In this document: one piece after another, positions 15,496 to 22,478 of the stretch
Numbering within the stretch: position 1 is the first letter of the stretch
Layout: every line of letters begins with the position of its first letter
Source: Multiplicimicrobium sp043718225
GTDB taxonomy: Bacteria; Omnitrophota; Omnitrophia; Omnitrophales; Aquincolibacteriaceae
Reading direction: 5' to 3'
NCBI GenBank assembly: GCA_043718225.1
Contig: JAYSWD010000100.1
Span: 1 to 44,726 of the forward strand
Length of the DNA: 44,726 bases
Program-made: the position numbers and the translations under genes
The notes under the pieces: model-generated
What the model saw: the letters and a program-made list of their open reading frames with translations, nothing else
The model's database searches: none
What the model was told of the DNA's origin: nothing

Positions 15496-16938
15496 ATGAA
15501 GTACGAACCCGTCATCGGACTTGAAGTCCACGTTCAGCTGGGCACAAATTCGAAGTTGTTCTGCGCCTGCGCGACAACGTTCGGCTCCGAGCCTAATGCC
15601 AACACCTGCCCGGTATGCCTCGGCATGCCGGGATCTTTACCAGTTTTAAATCAGCAGGCGCTGGAACTCGGGATGAAAGCGGGGCTTGCGCTCGATTGTG
15701 AAATCAACGCGCGGTTAAAATTTGACCGTAAAAATTATTTTTATCCCGACCTTCCGAAAGCGTATCAGATTTCGCAGTTTGATATGCCGATCAATAAGGG
15801 CGGGCATCTTTTAATTGAAACTAAGGGCGCCGACGGAAAATGGATTGAGAAAAAAATCGGCATTACGCGCGCGCATTTGGAAGAAGACGCCGGAAAACTT
15901 TTGCATGAAGGCATTGTGGACGGCACTTTAGTTGACTATAACCGCGGCGGCATTCCTTTGCTCGAAATTGTTTCAGAACCCGATATTCGTTCATCTGAGG
16001 AAGCTTATGCTTGTCTTTCCGCGTTGAAATCGGTTTTGCAATATGCGGGCGTCAGCGACTGTGACATGGAAATGGGCAAGCTGCGTTGCGATGCAAACGT
16101 TTCTGTGAGGCCCGTGGGCCAGGAAAAATTCGGCACGCGCACTGAAACCAAAAATCTGAATTCATTTCGCGCGGTACAAAAGGCGATTGATTATGAAATC
16201 GCGCGCCAGAGCCAAATCCTCGAAGACGGCGGCGTGGTCGAGCAGCAGACGCGTTTATGGAATGAAGCCAAGGGCGAGACCGCGTTGATGCGCTCCAAAG
16301 AAGACGCGCATGATTACCGTTATTTTCCGGAGCCGGATTTAGTGCCGTTTACGATCTCGCGCGATAAAGTCGAAACGATGCGAAAAACTTTGCCCGAACT
16401 TCCTCGCGCGCGCGCGAAGCGTTTTGTGGAAAAGTTGGGGTTGCCGCGCGCCGACGCGCATGTTTTGGTGGAGGACCAGCTTCTCGCCAAGTTTTTTGAA
16501 GCAACTATTGCCGAGGGGGCAAGCGCGAAACTCGCGAGCAATTGGCTGCTTAATGATTTGCTCGGAAGCTTAAACGAAAAAAAAATCAAGATTGAGAACT
16601 CACCGGTTTCGCCCAAATCGCTGGCGGGTTTAATTTCATTAATCGATAACAGCACAATAAATGGAAAAATCGCCAAAGACGTATTGCCTTTAATGCTTGC
16701 CGAAAATAAAACCGCGGATCAAATCGTAAAAGAAAAAGGCCTGGCGCAGGTTCAGGATACGGGGTTGCTTGAAGCCGCAGCGGACAAAATTATTGCCGCG
16801 AATCCGAAGTCAGTTGAAGATTTTAAGTCCGGTAAAAAACAGGCGCTTGGATTTTTGGTCGGACAAATCATGAAGGAAACCGGCGGCAAAGCCAATCCTA
16901 AAATGGTGAACGACCTTCTTGCAAAAAAACTTTCCTGA
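15496..16938 (+). CDS. gatB: Aspartyl/glutamyl-tRNA amidotransferase subunit B
   Basis: This subunit binds the misacylated tRNA and activates its carboxylate with ATP for amidation. The ATG at 15496 gives the family start MKYEPVIGLEVHVQL; the in-frame GTG at 15484 lies inside a tandem repeat and is not expected. Landmarks are the zinc-binding Cys set (CACATTFG and NTCPVCLGMPG), FDRKNYFYPDLPKAYQISQF, DYNRGGIPLLEIVSEPD, and ANVSVRP then GTRTETKNLNSFRAV. The C-terminal YqeY-like tRNA-binding tail ends GQIMKETGGKANPKMVNDLL. The 480-residue length is normal. There is no Shine-Dalgarno outside the repeat hairpin. tsaD follows after 1 nt. Confidence 0.96.
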   Translation: MKYEPVIGLEVHVQLGTNSKLFCACATTFGSEPNANTCPVCLGMPGSLPVLNQQALELGMKAGLALDCEINARLKFDRKNYFYPDLPKAYQISQFDMPINKGGHLLIETKGADGKWIEKKIGITRAHLEEDAGKLLHEGIVDGTLVDYNRGGIPLLEIVSEPDIRSSEEAYACLSALKSVLQYAGVSDCDMEMGKLRCDANVSVRPVGQEKFGTRTETKNLNSFRAVQKAIDYEIARQSQILEDGGVVEQQTRLWNEAKGETALMRSKEDAHDYRYFPEPDLVPFTISRDKVETMRKTLPELPRARAKRFVEKLGLPRADAHVLVEDQLLAKFFEATIAEGASAKLASNWLLNDLLGSLNEKKIKIENSPVSPKSLAGLISLIDNSTINGKIAKDVLPLMLAENKTADQIVKEKGLAQVQDTGLLEAAADKIIAANPKSVEDFKSGKKQALGFLVGQIMKETGGKANPKMVNDLLAKKLS

Positions 16939-16939
16939 T

Positions 16940-18004
16940 ATGGCTTCCGGCCCGCTTCTCGTTCTCGGTATCGAAACCTCCTGTGACGAGACCTCCGTTG
17001 CGGTATTGCGCGGCAAAGACGAAATACTCTCCAATGTTATTTCCTCCAGTCTTTTTCGCCACAAAGAGTGGGGTGGCGTTGTGCCGGAAATCGCATCGCG
17101 GCATTGCCTTGAGCAAATTGAAATAGTTTTTAATCAGGCGTTGAAAGAAGCAAATATCCGCGTTCAGGACTTAAATCTAATCGCCGTCACCGAAGGTCCG
17201 GGGCTTATCGGCTCGCTTTTCGTCGGTATGGGTTTTGGAAAATCGCTGAGTTACCGGTTGGGCATTCCGCTCGTTGCCGTCAATCATCTTGAAGCTCATT
17301 TTGCGGCGTGTTTTTTGCCCTCGGTTGGTGAGCAGTCCCAGAGAGGGCAAGATGTGATTAGCATTGGTAAGCCCGCGCCTGAAAAATATATCGGCCTGCT
17401 TGTTTCGGGCGGGCATACCTCGCTGACCTATTATGAAAAGGGAAAATATGAACTCTTGGGCGAAACCGAAGATGACGCCGTCGGCGAAGCCTATGACAAA
17501 GCCGCGAAAATTATCGGCCTTGATTATCCGGGTGGACCGCTGCTGGACAAACTCGCGGCGAAAGGCAATCCGCGCGCGATCATGTTCAAAAAACCCAAAC
17601 AGGAAAAGCCGCTTGATTTCAGTTTCAGCGGAATCAAAACAGCGGTCCTTTACGCGGTCAAAGATATGAAAACCGGATTGCGTAAAGCGGATGCGCCTTC
17701 CAATGAAGATTTGGCGGCCAGTTTTCAGTATTCGGTAGTGCGTTGGATTGTGGAAAAGGCTTTTGCCGCATGCGAGCTCAAAGGCGTGAAGCATTTGGTT
17801 GTCGGCGGCGGCGTCAGCGCGAATTCGCATTTGCGCGCGGAATTACTCAGGCACGCATCTGAAAAGGGGATTGAAGTTTCGATTCCGCCGCTTGGATTGA
17901 CCGGCGATAATGCTGCGATGATCGCGAGACGCGGCCTTGAGATTTTTGAGTCAGGCGGACAAGCTAATCTAAGTTTAACTGCTAAACCGAATCTTCGAAT
18001 TTAA
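16940..18004 (+). CDS. tsaD: tRNA N6-adenosine threonylcarbamoyltransferase
   Basis: This enzyme transfers the threonylcarbamoyl group to A37 of ANN-reading tRNAs, working with TsaB and TsaE. The N-terminal ASKHA nucleotide-binding motif LGIETSCDETSVAV is diagnostic. The metal-binding histidines are in VNHLEAHFAACF. LLVSGGHTSLTYY, GLDYPGGPLLDKLA, FSFSGIKTAVLY and the late VVGGGVSANSHLR are all present. The ATG at 16940 gives 354 residues, the normal size; an upstream in-frame TTG at 16919 would overlap gatB. The gene ends the gatCAB-tsaD cluster and is followed by repeat copy D, whose U-rich arm could terminate transcription. All four genes serve tRNA charging or modification. Confidence 0.95.
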   Translation: MASGPLLVLGIETSCDETSVAVLRGKDEILSNVISSSLFRHKEWGGVVPEIASRHCLEQIEIVFNQALKEANIRVQDLNLIAVTEGPGLIGSLFVGMGFGKSLSYRLGIPLVAVNHLEAHFAACFLPSVGEQSQRGQDVISIGKPAPEKYIGLLVSGGHTSLTYYEKGKYELLGETEDDAVGEAYDKAAKIIGLDYPGGPLLDKLAAKGNPRAIMFKKPKQEKPLDFSFSGIKTAVLYAVKDMKTGLRKADAPSNEDLAASFQYSVVRWIVEKAFAACELKGVKHLVVGGGVSANSHLRAELLRHASEKGIEVSIPPLGLTGDNAAMIARRGLEIFESGGQANLSLTAKPNLRI

Positions 18005-18023
18005 ATTAATTGGATTGATCTTT

Positions 18024-18258
18024 AAAAAACATCCCGAATTGCTCAGACAGCCGATGCTACGCTCGGAACTCGCAAGTCGGGATATTTTTTGAAGATTTTT
18101 TCGCAATGTTGGGGAGAGTAGGCTGAACATGGAGAAACAAAGTGCCCTGCCAAATTTCTCGAAAAGCAATCTTATCCGCGTCTCCATTTAGGTCTCCAGG
18201 ATTTCACTGAAGTTTCCGTTAATATCTTTTTCTTGCTCTGCTCGCCGAGCAAGAAAAA
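18024..18258 (+). repeat. Hairpin-bounded intergenic element, copy D
   Basis: Left arms are AAAAAACATCCCGA (18024-18037) and TCGGGATATTTTTT (18077-18090), with one mismatch. The conserved loop starts GCTCAGACAGCC and ends CGGAACTCGC (18041-18073), with inner stem CCGA/TCGG. The tail has CGCAATGTTGGGGAGAG and GGAGAAAC, then GGTCTCCAGGATT and GAAGTTTCC. The right hairpin is a perfect 12-bp stem TTTTTCTTGCTC (18227-18238) with GAGCAAGAAAAA (18247-18258). It occupies most of the 349-nt gap between tsaD and the flotillin-like gene. Confidence 0.82.
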
Positions 18259-18274
18259 AGGATGAGGGGAAATT

Positions 18275-18280
18275 TATAAT
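18275..18280 (+). promoter_or_regulatory. Possible -10 box for the flotillin-like gene
   Basis: TATAAT lies 74 nt before the ATG at 18354, directly after repeat copy D. No good -35 is seen at the right spacing. Tentative. Confidence 0.3.
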
Positions 18281-18353
18281 TATTTTAGCAGAATGAAATT
18301 GCTCACAGCTTTCATGCATGCTAAGCTTTCACCGAATTTTAAAAGGAGGCTTC

Positions 18354-19649
18354 ATGCAAGTGGTTTATTTATATCTTATTATTTTTGTTATCGTCCTCAT
18401 TCCGCTATTTTTTTTGCGGCACATTTTGGGCGGTATGCTTGGTCTTTATCGGATTGTCGCGCCCAACGAAGCCCATGTGAGAGTTTTACGCAACACTAAG
18501 GAAATATTTTCTATTCGAAGTGGTAAAACATGCTATTGGTATATTCCCTTCATTACAAAGCTCAATCGTTTACCGCTGAGTAACCTTACCATTCCCGTCG
18601 ACAATGTGAAACTGAACGACAAGAACATGGCGAAGTTTCAATGTGATCTGGTTTGCTTTGTTAATATTCAAAATTTAGAGTTGGCCGCGGAACGGCTAGC
18701 GCTTTCTAACCTTGAAAAAGAAATGGGCTTTGACTTTGTGAAGCTTTCCGAAGACTTTAGGTCGATTATGGAGAGTATCGGCCGAACCGTAGTAACGAAA
18801 CAAACGATTCTTGATATTTATATGAACCGCCATTTGATGAGCGATGCGATTATTAAAGAGGTTGGGAGCGTTTTCCCAAAATGGGGTATTGAACTCGTCA
18901 ATCTTGAACTTAAACATATCAAGGATACCGAGGGAAGCACCATTATTTCTGACATTGAAAGAAAAGTAGCGGCTGAAATCCGGCGCGACGCGGACATCAG
19001 AATTGCTGAAACAACAAAAGAAGCTGAAATTGCCAAGGCGCAGGCTGAAGAAATTTACCGCAAAAGACAAATTGAAAAAGAAAAGGCGATCGGGATTTCA
19101 GAGCAGCAGAAGAATCAAGAAATCGCGATGATGCGCGCGGAAGCGAATGTACGCGAAGTACAGGCTATGCGTGAAATTGAAGTCGGAAAAGCAGAGATTG
19201 AGAAGCAAAAAATTGAAAAGCTGGCGGATGCGGAAAAAAGCAAGTTGACACTCGAGGCCGAAGGGCAGGCCGCGCAGGTGAAAGCGGTCGGACAAGCCGA
19301 AGCCGATATTATTCGAATCAAAAAAGAAGCGGAAGCCGCGGGAACTTTAAAGCTTGCGGAAGCCCTCAAGCAGTTTAACGAAACAGCCTTAAATGTGAAG
19401 ATGCTCGATATTCAAAAAGACATCATGATTGAAAAGTTCAAAGCTCTGGCAATCGTTGCGGGAGAAGCGGATATCCGTTGGATTATGAGCGGCCAGAACG
19501 CGCAAGACTTTTTCGGGTTGAATTTAAATGCCGAGGGAGGCGCAAACCTAAAGCAATTTTTGGATGAGTCAGAAATCCCTTTTGATAAGTTAAAGAGTTT
19601 TATTTCGGCTAATAAGGCAGAATCAGATAAAAAGCAAAGTTTGAAATAA
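18354..19649 (+). CDS. SPFH/flotillin-like membrane protein
   Basis: This is a predicted membrane-microdomain scaffold. The start is set by an excellent Shine-Dalgarno AGGAGG (18344-18349) before the ATG at 18354, giving 431 residues. Residues about 3-30 (YLYLIIFVIVLIPLFFL) form an N-terminal membrane hairpin or anchor. The SPFH (band 7) domain follows at about 35-190 (VAPNEAHVRVL, GKTCYWYIPFITKLNRLPL, LELKHIKDTEGSTIISDIERKV). A long Ala/Glu/Lys coiled coil spans about 195-330 (EIAKAQAEEIYRKRQIEKEK), as in flotillins. The C-terminal part (DIMIEKFKALAIVAGEADIRWIM) resembles the flotillin tail. No NfeD-type partner gene is adjacent. The gene lies alone between same-orientation repeat copies D and E, which suggests accessory cargo. 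Confidence 0.85.
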   Translation: MQVVYLYLIIFVIVLIPLFFLRHILGGMLGLYRIVAPNEAHVRVLRNTKEIFSIRSGKTCYWYIPFITKLNRLPLSNLTIPVDNVKLNDKNMAKFQCDLVCFVNIQNLELAAERLALSNLEKEMGFDFVKLSEDFRSIMESIGRTVVTKQTILDIYMNRHLMSDAIIKEVGSVFPKWGIELVNLELKHIKDTEGSTIISDIERKVAAEIRRDADIRIAETTKEAEIAKAQAEEIYRKRQIEKEKAIGISEQQKNQEIAMMRAEANVREVQAMREIEVGKAEIEKQKIEKLADAEKSKLTLEAEGQAAQVKAVGQAEADIIRIKKEAEAAGTLKLAEALKQFNETALNVKMLDIQKDIMIEKFKALAIVAGEADIRWIMSGQNAQDFFGLNLNAEGGANLKQFLDESEIPFDKLKSFISANKAESDKKQSLK

Positions 19650-19667
19650 TTTTCAAAAAACTCTCTT

Positions 19668-19746
19668 TTCCTTTTCGGGTCTCCAGGATTGCAAAGTAGT
19701 TTCCTTTGATACCTTTTTCTTGCTCTGCTGTGCCGAGCAAGAAAAA
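19668..19746 (+). repeat. Hairpin-bounded element, right-end fragment E
   Basis: TTTCGGGTCTCCAGGATT and GTAGTTTCC closely match the right third of copy D. They lead into TTTTTCTTGCTC (19714-19725) paired with GAGCAAGAAAAA (19735-19746), the same 12-bp stem as in copy D. No left hairpin precedes it, so this is a partial + copy that shares its right hairpin with inverted copy F. Confidence 0.7.
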
Positions 19747-19960
19747 TGCATAACGGGAAGCTTCTTATGTTGAGCTTGATGCCGTGGATTTGTATATCAA
19801 ATGATTTGCTTCCTCAGCCGAATATATTTGGCCGCCTTGCTTCTCCTTTTATTGCCTCACCCCACACAGCGAAGCCGTCTTTGGAAGAAGGACTCAATCC
19901 GCGAGTTCTCCGCCATCGGGACGGAGCTGTTTGAGCGGGTGGAGTCCTTCTTTCAAAGAC
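19714..19960 (-). repeat. Hairpin-bounded intergenic element, copy F, inverted
   Basis: The left hairpin in reverse orientation has 19-nt arms GTCTTTGGAAGAAGGACTC (19877-19895) and its complement at 19942-19960, with a single G-T wobble. The loop contains GCGAGTTCTC (19901) and CTGTTTGAGC (19927-19936), complementary to the conserved loop ends, with inner stem CTCCG/CGGAG. The tail is CTCACCCCACACAGCG on the + strand. The box GGGAAGCTTC follows the shared right hairpin (19714-19746). Confidence 0.75.
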
Positions 19961-20025
19961 CAACCACTTACAAAGTTACTCATTTTTTAGTCTTTTCTGC
20001 CTTAACCCCGCCCTGGGTTTTTACT

Positions 20026-20054
20026 TTGACAGTTTCTATAGGCTTCGCTACAAT
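20026..20054 (+). promoter_or_regulatory. Sigma-70-type promoter of hisG; predicts a leaderless transcript
   Basis: TTGACA (20026-20031) and TACAAT (20049-20054) are separated by 17 nt, 11 of 12 consensus positions. The hisG ATG begins 10 nt after the -10 box, so the expected transcription start falls at or within about 3 nt of the ATG and leaves no Shine-Dalgarno. Confidence 0.7.
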
Positions 20055-20063
20055 TCGCCCTCT

Positions 20064-20936
20064 ATGCCGACACTTAAATTAGCGCTTCCCAAGGGTTCCC
20101 TCGAAGAATCGACCTTTGCCTTGTTCAAAAAGGCCGGTTTTGAAATTCGCAATAGTTCCCGTTCTTTTACACCTTCGGTGAACGATCCGGAGCTGGAAAT
20201 CATCCTTTTTCGCCCCCAGGAAATGTCCCGTTATATTGAAGACGGTATTGTGGATTGCGGCTTAACCGGCCATGACTGGATTGTCGAAAACAGTTCCAAA
20301 GTGACCGAACTTTGCCAGCTTCAATATTCCAAGCAAACCTCCAATCCGGTACGTTGGGTGCTTGCGGTGCATGAATCATCTAAAGTTCAAAATATTAAGG
20401 ATTTGCAGGGTAAGAAAATCGTGACTGAGCTAGTTAATGTCACCAAAGCTTATTTGAAGAAGAATAAGGTTAAAGCCGAAGTTGAATTTTCCTGGGGCGC
20501 TACCGAAGCTAAGCCGCCGCGGCTTGCTGACGCGATTGTGGAAGCCACTGAAACAGGTTCAAGCCTTAAAGCCAACCGCTTGCGCATCGTGGATACCGTG
20601 ATTGTTTCGATTCCTAAGTTTATTGCGAATAAAGACAGCATCAAAGACAATTGGAAAAGTAAAAAAATGGATCAGCTTGTCATGCTTTTGCAGGGTGCAA
20701 TCCGCGCGCAGGAAAAAGTCGGGCTGAAAATGAATGTCTCTCAAAAGAATTTAAAAGCCGTGATTGCTTTGCTTCCGGCGCTCAGAAAACCAACCGTATC
20801 TTCCTTGGCTGAAGACGGCTGGTTTGATGTCGATACTATTATTGATGAATCGATCGTGCGCAACCTGATTCCCGACCTGAAAATTGCGGGTGCGCATGGA
20901 ATCATCGAATATCCTTTGAACAAAGTAATTCCATAA
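20064..20936 (+). CDS. hisG: ATP phosphoribosyltransferase, long (HisG-L) form
   Basis: This enzyme catalyses the first, feedback-controlled step of histidine biosynthesis: ATP plus PRPP gives phosphoribosyl-ATP. Landmarks are LALPKGSLEESTFALFKKAG at the N-terminus, FRPQEMSRYIEDGIVDCGLTGHDW, and the PRPP-binding stretch around ADAIVEATETGSSLKANRL. The last 75 residues (LLQGAIRAQEKVGLKMNV...GAHGIIEYPLNKVIP) form the ACT-like regulatory domain of the long form, so no HisZ is needed. The 290-residue length is typical. No other his gene is in the window, so it is separated from the rest of the pathway. It has its own promoter and probably a leaderless mRNA. The substrate supplier prs lies 6 kb downstream, which is only suggestive. 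Confidence 0.95.
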   Translation: MPTLKLALPKGSLEESTFALFKKAGFEIRNSSRSFTPSVNDPELEIILFRPQEMSRYIEDGIVDCGLTGHDWIVENSSKVTELCQLQYSKQTSNPVRWVLAVHESSKVQNIKDLQGKKIVTELVNVTKAYLKKNKVKAEVEFSWGATEAKPPRLADAIVEATETGSSLKANRLRIVDTVIVSIPKFIANKDSIKDNWKSKKMDQLVMLLQGAIRAQEKVGLKMNVSQKNLKAVIALLPALRKPTVSSLAEDGWFDVDTIIDESIVRNLIPDLKIAGAHGIIEYPLNKVIP

Positions 20937-20958
20937 TCATTGACTGAGGAGAACCCGA

Positions 20959-21057
20959 ATGCCCTGGGCAAAAAAACAGCGTAAGAAAAAGATGAATAAG
21001 CATAAGCGCAAAAAGAAGCTGCGCAAAAACCGTCACAAGAAAAAAGATTGGTCATAG
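20959..21057 (+). CDS. Small basic AURKAIP1/COX24-domain ribosomal-type protein
   Basis: The 32-residue product begins MPWAKKQRKKKMNKHK and ends HKKKDWS; 19 residues are Lys or Arg. The core KKMNKHKRKKKLRKNRHK matches the AURKAIP1/COX24 family pattern. That family includes mitochondrial small-subunit protein mS38 and the actinobacterial 30S protein bS22, so I infer a small ribosomal subunit protein that binds rRNA. The start has a strong Shine-Dalgarno GAGGAG (20945-20950) 8 nt upstream, in contrast to its leaderless neighbour hisG. It lies 22 nt after hisG and directly before a terminator hairpin that begins in its stop codon. The size is usual for the family, and it is easily missed by gene callers. 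Confidence 0.8.
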   Translation: MPWAKKQRKKKMNKHKRKKKLRKNRHKKKDWS

Positions 21058-21083
21058 CAAATTCCGCCGTTGGCGGAATTTGC
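21057..21083 (+). terminator. Perfect hairpin at the end of the COX24-like gene
   Basis: A 12-bp perfect stem (GCAAATTCCGCC at 21057-21068 with its complement at 21072-21083) has a GTT loop and starts on the last base of the stop codon. No long T-run follows, so it may act as an mRNA 3'-end stabiliser rather than a strict intrinsic terminator. Confidence 0.55.
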
Positions 21084-21087
21084 GTAG

Positions 21088-21135
21088 AGCGCATCTCGTG
21101 AAGCGTATATCGAAGAACAATTCACGAGATGCGCT
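21088..21135. repeat. Palindrome overlapping the 5' region of ispE
   Basis: Perfect 15-nt arms AGCGCATCTCGTGAA (21088-21102) and TTCACGAGATGCGCT (21121-21135) have an 18-nt loop. The unit resembles short tandem repeats of the CTCGTGAAGCGTAT type. It ends 16 nt before the likely ispE start. Confidence 0.7.
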
Positions 21136-21151
21136 TAACGCTTCACCAAAA

Positions 21152-21967
21152 GTGCAGTCCCTTCGATTAGAATCTCCCGCGAAAGTTAATCTTTACCTTA
21201 GGATCACAGGCCGCCGTCCGGACGGTTATCATCTGCTCGATACGCTTTTTCACCGTATTTCCTTAGCCGATACATTGACGCTTTCGAAGCGCGGATTCGG
21301 ATTTTCTTTTGCCTCGAATGTCAAACTTCCGCCCCGCGAAGGCAATTTGCTTTTTAAAGCTTATCTTGAGCTTCAAAATAAATTTCCTGATTTAAAAGGT
21401 GTGCACGCTAAGCTTGTGAAACGCATTCCAATCGGCGCCGGCCTCGGTGGGGGATCCAGCAACGCGGCTTTTTTTTTGCTGGGCATGATTAAACTTTACG
21501 GATTGCGCATTTCAAAGCCGGAGCTTATGAGGATGGGATTGCGAATCGGGGCGGACGTTCCTTTTTTTCTGCTCCAAAAAACACAGGCGCGCGCTCAGGG
21601 TATCGGAGAAAAATTAAAGCCCGTTGCCTGCAAAAAGAAAAACCGGTTTTTGCTGATTACCGACCCGAAACCTTTATCTACAGTTCAGGTGTATAAACAT
21701 TATCGCAAGCAAGGCAGGCCTTTTTCCAAAGGGCTCTTCGCCTTGAATCAATTTGCAAATGACTTGCAGCCCTCCGCGATTGCATTGCGGCCCGCGATTA
21801 AAAAAACTCTTAATGAGTTGGTTGCCTTGGGCGCCGAATCGGTTTTAATGAGCGGAAGTGGGCCGACAGTCTTTGCGGTTTCTGCTTCTCAAAAACGGAT
21901 TCAAAAATTGCGCGCTTCGTTGCCCCCGGAAACAAAAAAACGCGCGATTCTTTGCCGGACGCTTTGA
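21152..21967 (+). CDS. ispE: 4-diphosphocytidyl-2-C-methyl-D-erythritol kinase
   Basis: This GHMP kinase phosphorylates CDP-methylerythritol in the MEP pathway of isoprenoid synthesis. Visible are ESPAKVNLYLRITGRRPDGY at the N-terminus, the ATP-binding PIGAGLGGGSSNAAFFL, RIGADVPFFL, and the C-terminal SVLMSGSGPTVFAV. The open frame extends upstream to 21080 but that part is a palindrome. The GTG at 21152 puts 8 residues before the conserved PAK, as in E. coli IspE, and gives 271 residues; this start is inferred and its Shine-Dalgarno is weak. The product feeds the precursor pool used by the prenyl synthase at 6.7 kb. Confidence 0.9.
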   Translation: MQSLRLESPAKVNLYLRITGRRPDGYHLLDTLFHRISLADTLTLSKRGFGFSFASNVKLPPREGNLLFKAYLELQNKFPDLKGVHAKLVKRIPIGAGLGGGSSNAAFFLLGMIKLYGLRISKPELMRMGLRIGADVPFFLLQKTQARAQGIGEKLKPVACKKKNRFLLITDPKPLSTVQVYKHYRKQGRPFSKGLFALNQFANDLQPSAIALRPAIKKTLNELVALGAESVLMSGSGPTVFAVSASQKRIQKLRASLPPETKKRAILCRTL

Positions 21968-22049
21968 AATTCCGCCCAAAAAGACGTCAAAATCCGCTCT
22001 TGGGTAAATGAGTAAAATCGGGTAGATTATGCAGCCTGGCTAAGGTGTT

Positions 22050-22123
22050 TGGTTGCCCGACCAGGGTTCGAACCTGGAACCTTGCCTCCAAAGGGCAGTG
22101 TGATACCATTTCACCATCGGGCA
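22050..22123 (-). tRNA. tRNA-Gln (anticodon UUG), CCA encoded
   Basis: On the reverse strand the acceptor stem TGCCCGA pairs with TCGGGCA, followed by discriminator A and an encoded CCA (22050-22052). The D arm has GTGA/TCAC with AATGGTA. The anticodon loop is CTTTGGA, with TTG at 22089-22091 reading CAA. The T arm is CCAGG-TTCGAAC-CCTGG. The anticodon stem has one C-A mismatch at its base. It is the only RNA gene found in the window and is transcribed against its neighbours. With GatCAB encoded nearby, it may be charged via Glu-tRNA(Gln). Confidence 0.95.
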
Positions 22124-22211
22124 GTGGAATGACAGGGCGATAATTTACAGGATTTTTAAAGAATTCCCAAGGACTGATTTTATTCTTTTTAGACAACGGT
22201 AGGTCCCAGTT

Positions 22212-22478
22212 TTGGCTTGGCTTGTCTATATTTTGGAATGCCGGAATGGAAGTTTATACACCGGAATAACCAATGACCTTGAGCGCCGCTTATGCCAGCA
22301 TCAAAAAGGCAAGGGTGCGAAGTATACGAGAGCTTTTGGCGCCGCAAAATTGATTTATCGGGAAAAGCGGCCGGACCGATCAGGCGCTTCCAAGCGAGAA
22401 GCCGAGATTAAGTCCTGGACGCGAAAACAAAAACTTGAATTTATAAAAAAGAAAACAAATGACCTTTCAAAAAGATAA
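22212..22478 (+). CDS. GIY-YIG domain protein, UPF0213/YhbQ-like
   Basis: This is a small single-domain member of the GIY-YIG endonuclease superfamily. Residues 1-25 carry the signature as VYILECRNGSLYTGITNDLERR (V-Y-I then Y-T-G), followed by HQKGKGAKYTRAFGAAKLIY with the conserved Arg region and REAEIKSWTRKQKLEFI. The 88-residue length is typical of YhbQ-like proteins, whose biological role is poorly defined; some have nuclease activity. The start is a TTG at 22212 with AGGT about 8 nt upstream, chosen because MAWLVYIL matches family N-termini. The gene overlaps clpX by 20 nt, so the two are probably co-transcribed. Confidence 0.8.
   Translation: MAWLVYILECRNGSLYTGITNDLERRLCQHQKGKGAKYTRAFGAAKLIYREKRPDRSGASKREAEIKSWTRKQKLEFIKKKTNDLSKR

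Noticed and set aside
18293..18499. Forward ORF overlapping the start of the flotillin-like gene
   Set aside because: It is a shadow frame; the strong AGGAGG box serves the ATG at 18354 in the other frame.
9190..19960. Interpretation of the hairpin elements as integron attC sites or as a CRISPR array
   Set aside because: No RYYYAAC/GTTRRRY core pairs or integrase were seen, and the copies are kilobases apart and in both orientations without spacers. Only the loose analogy of fold-recognised sites is kept.
19746..20082. Forward ORFs between the flotillin-like gene and hisG
   Set aside because: They lie in repeat copies E/F and the hisG promoter, with no ribosome-binding site or family resemblance.
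21080..21151. N-terminal extension of ispE from 21080
   Set aside because: It covers a palindrome and adds residues absent from the family; the GTG at 21152 fits the conserved distance to PAK.
21987..22196. Reverse-strand ORF of 69 residues over the tRNA gene
   Set aside because: It reads through tRNA-Gln; the peptide RFQVRTLVGQPN derives from the tRNA T arm and acceptor.
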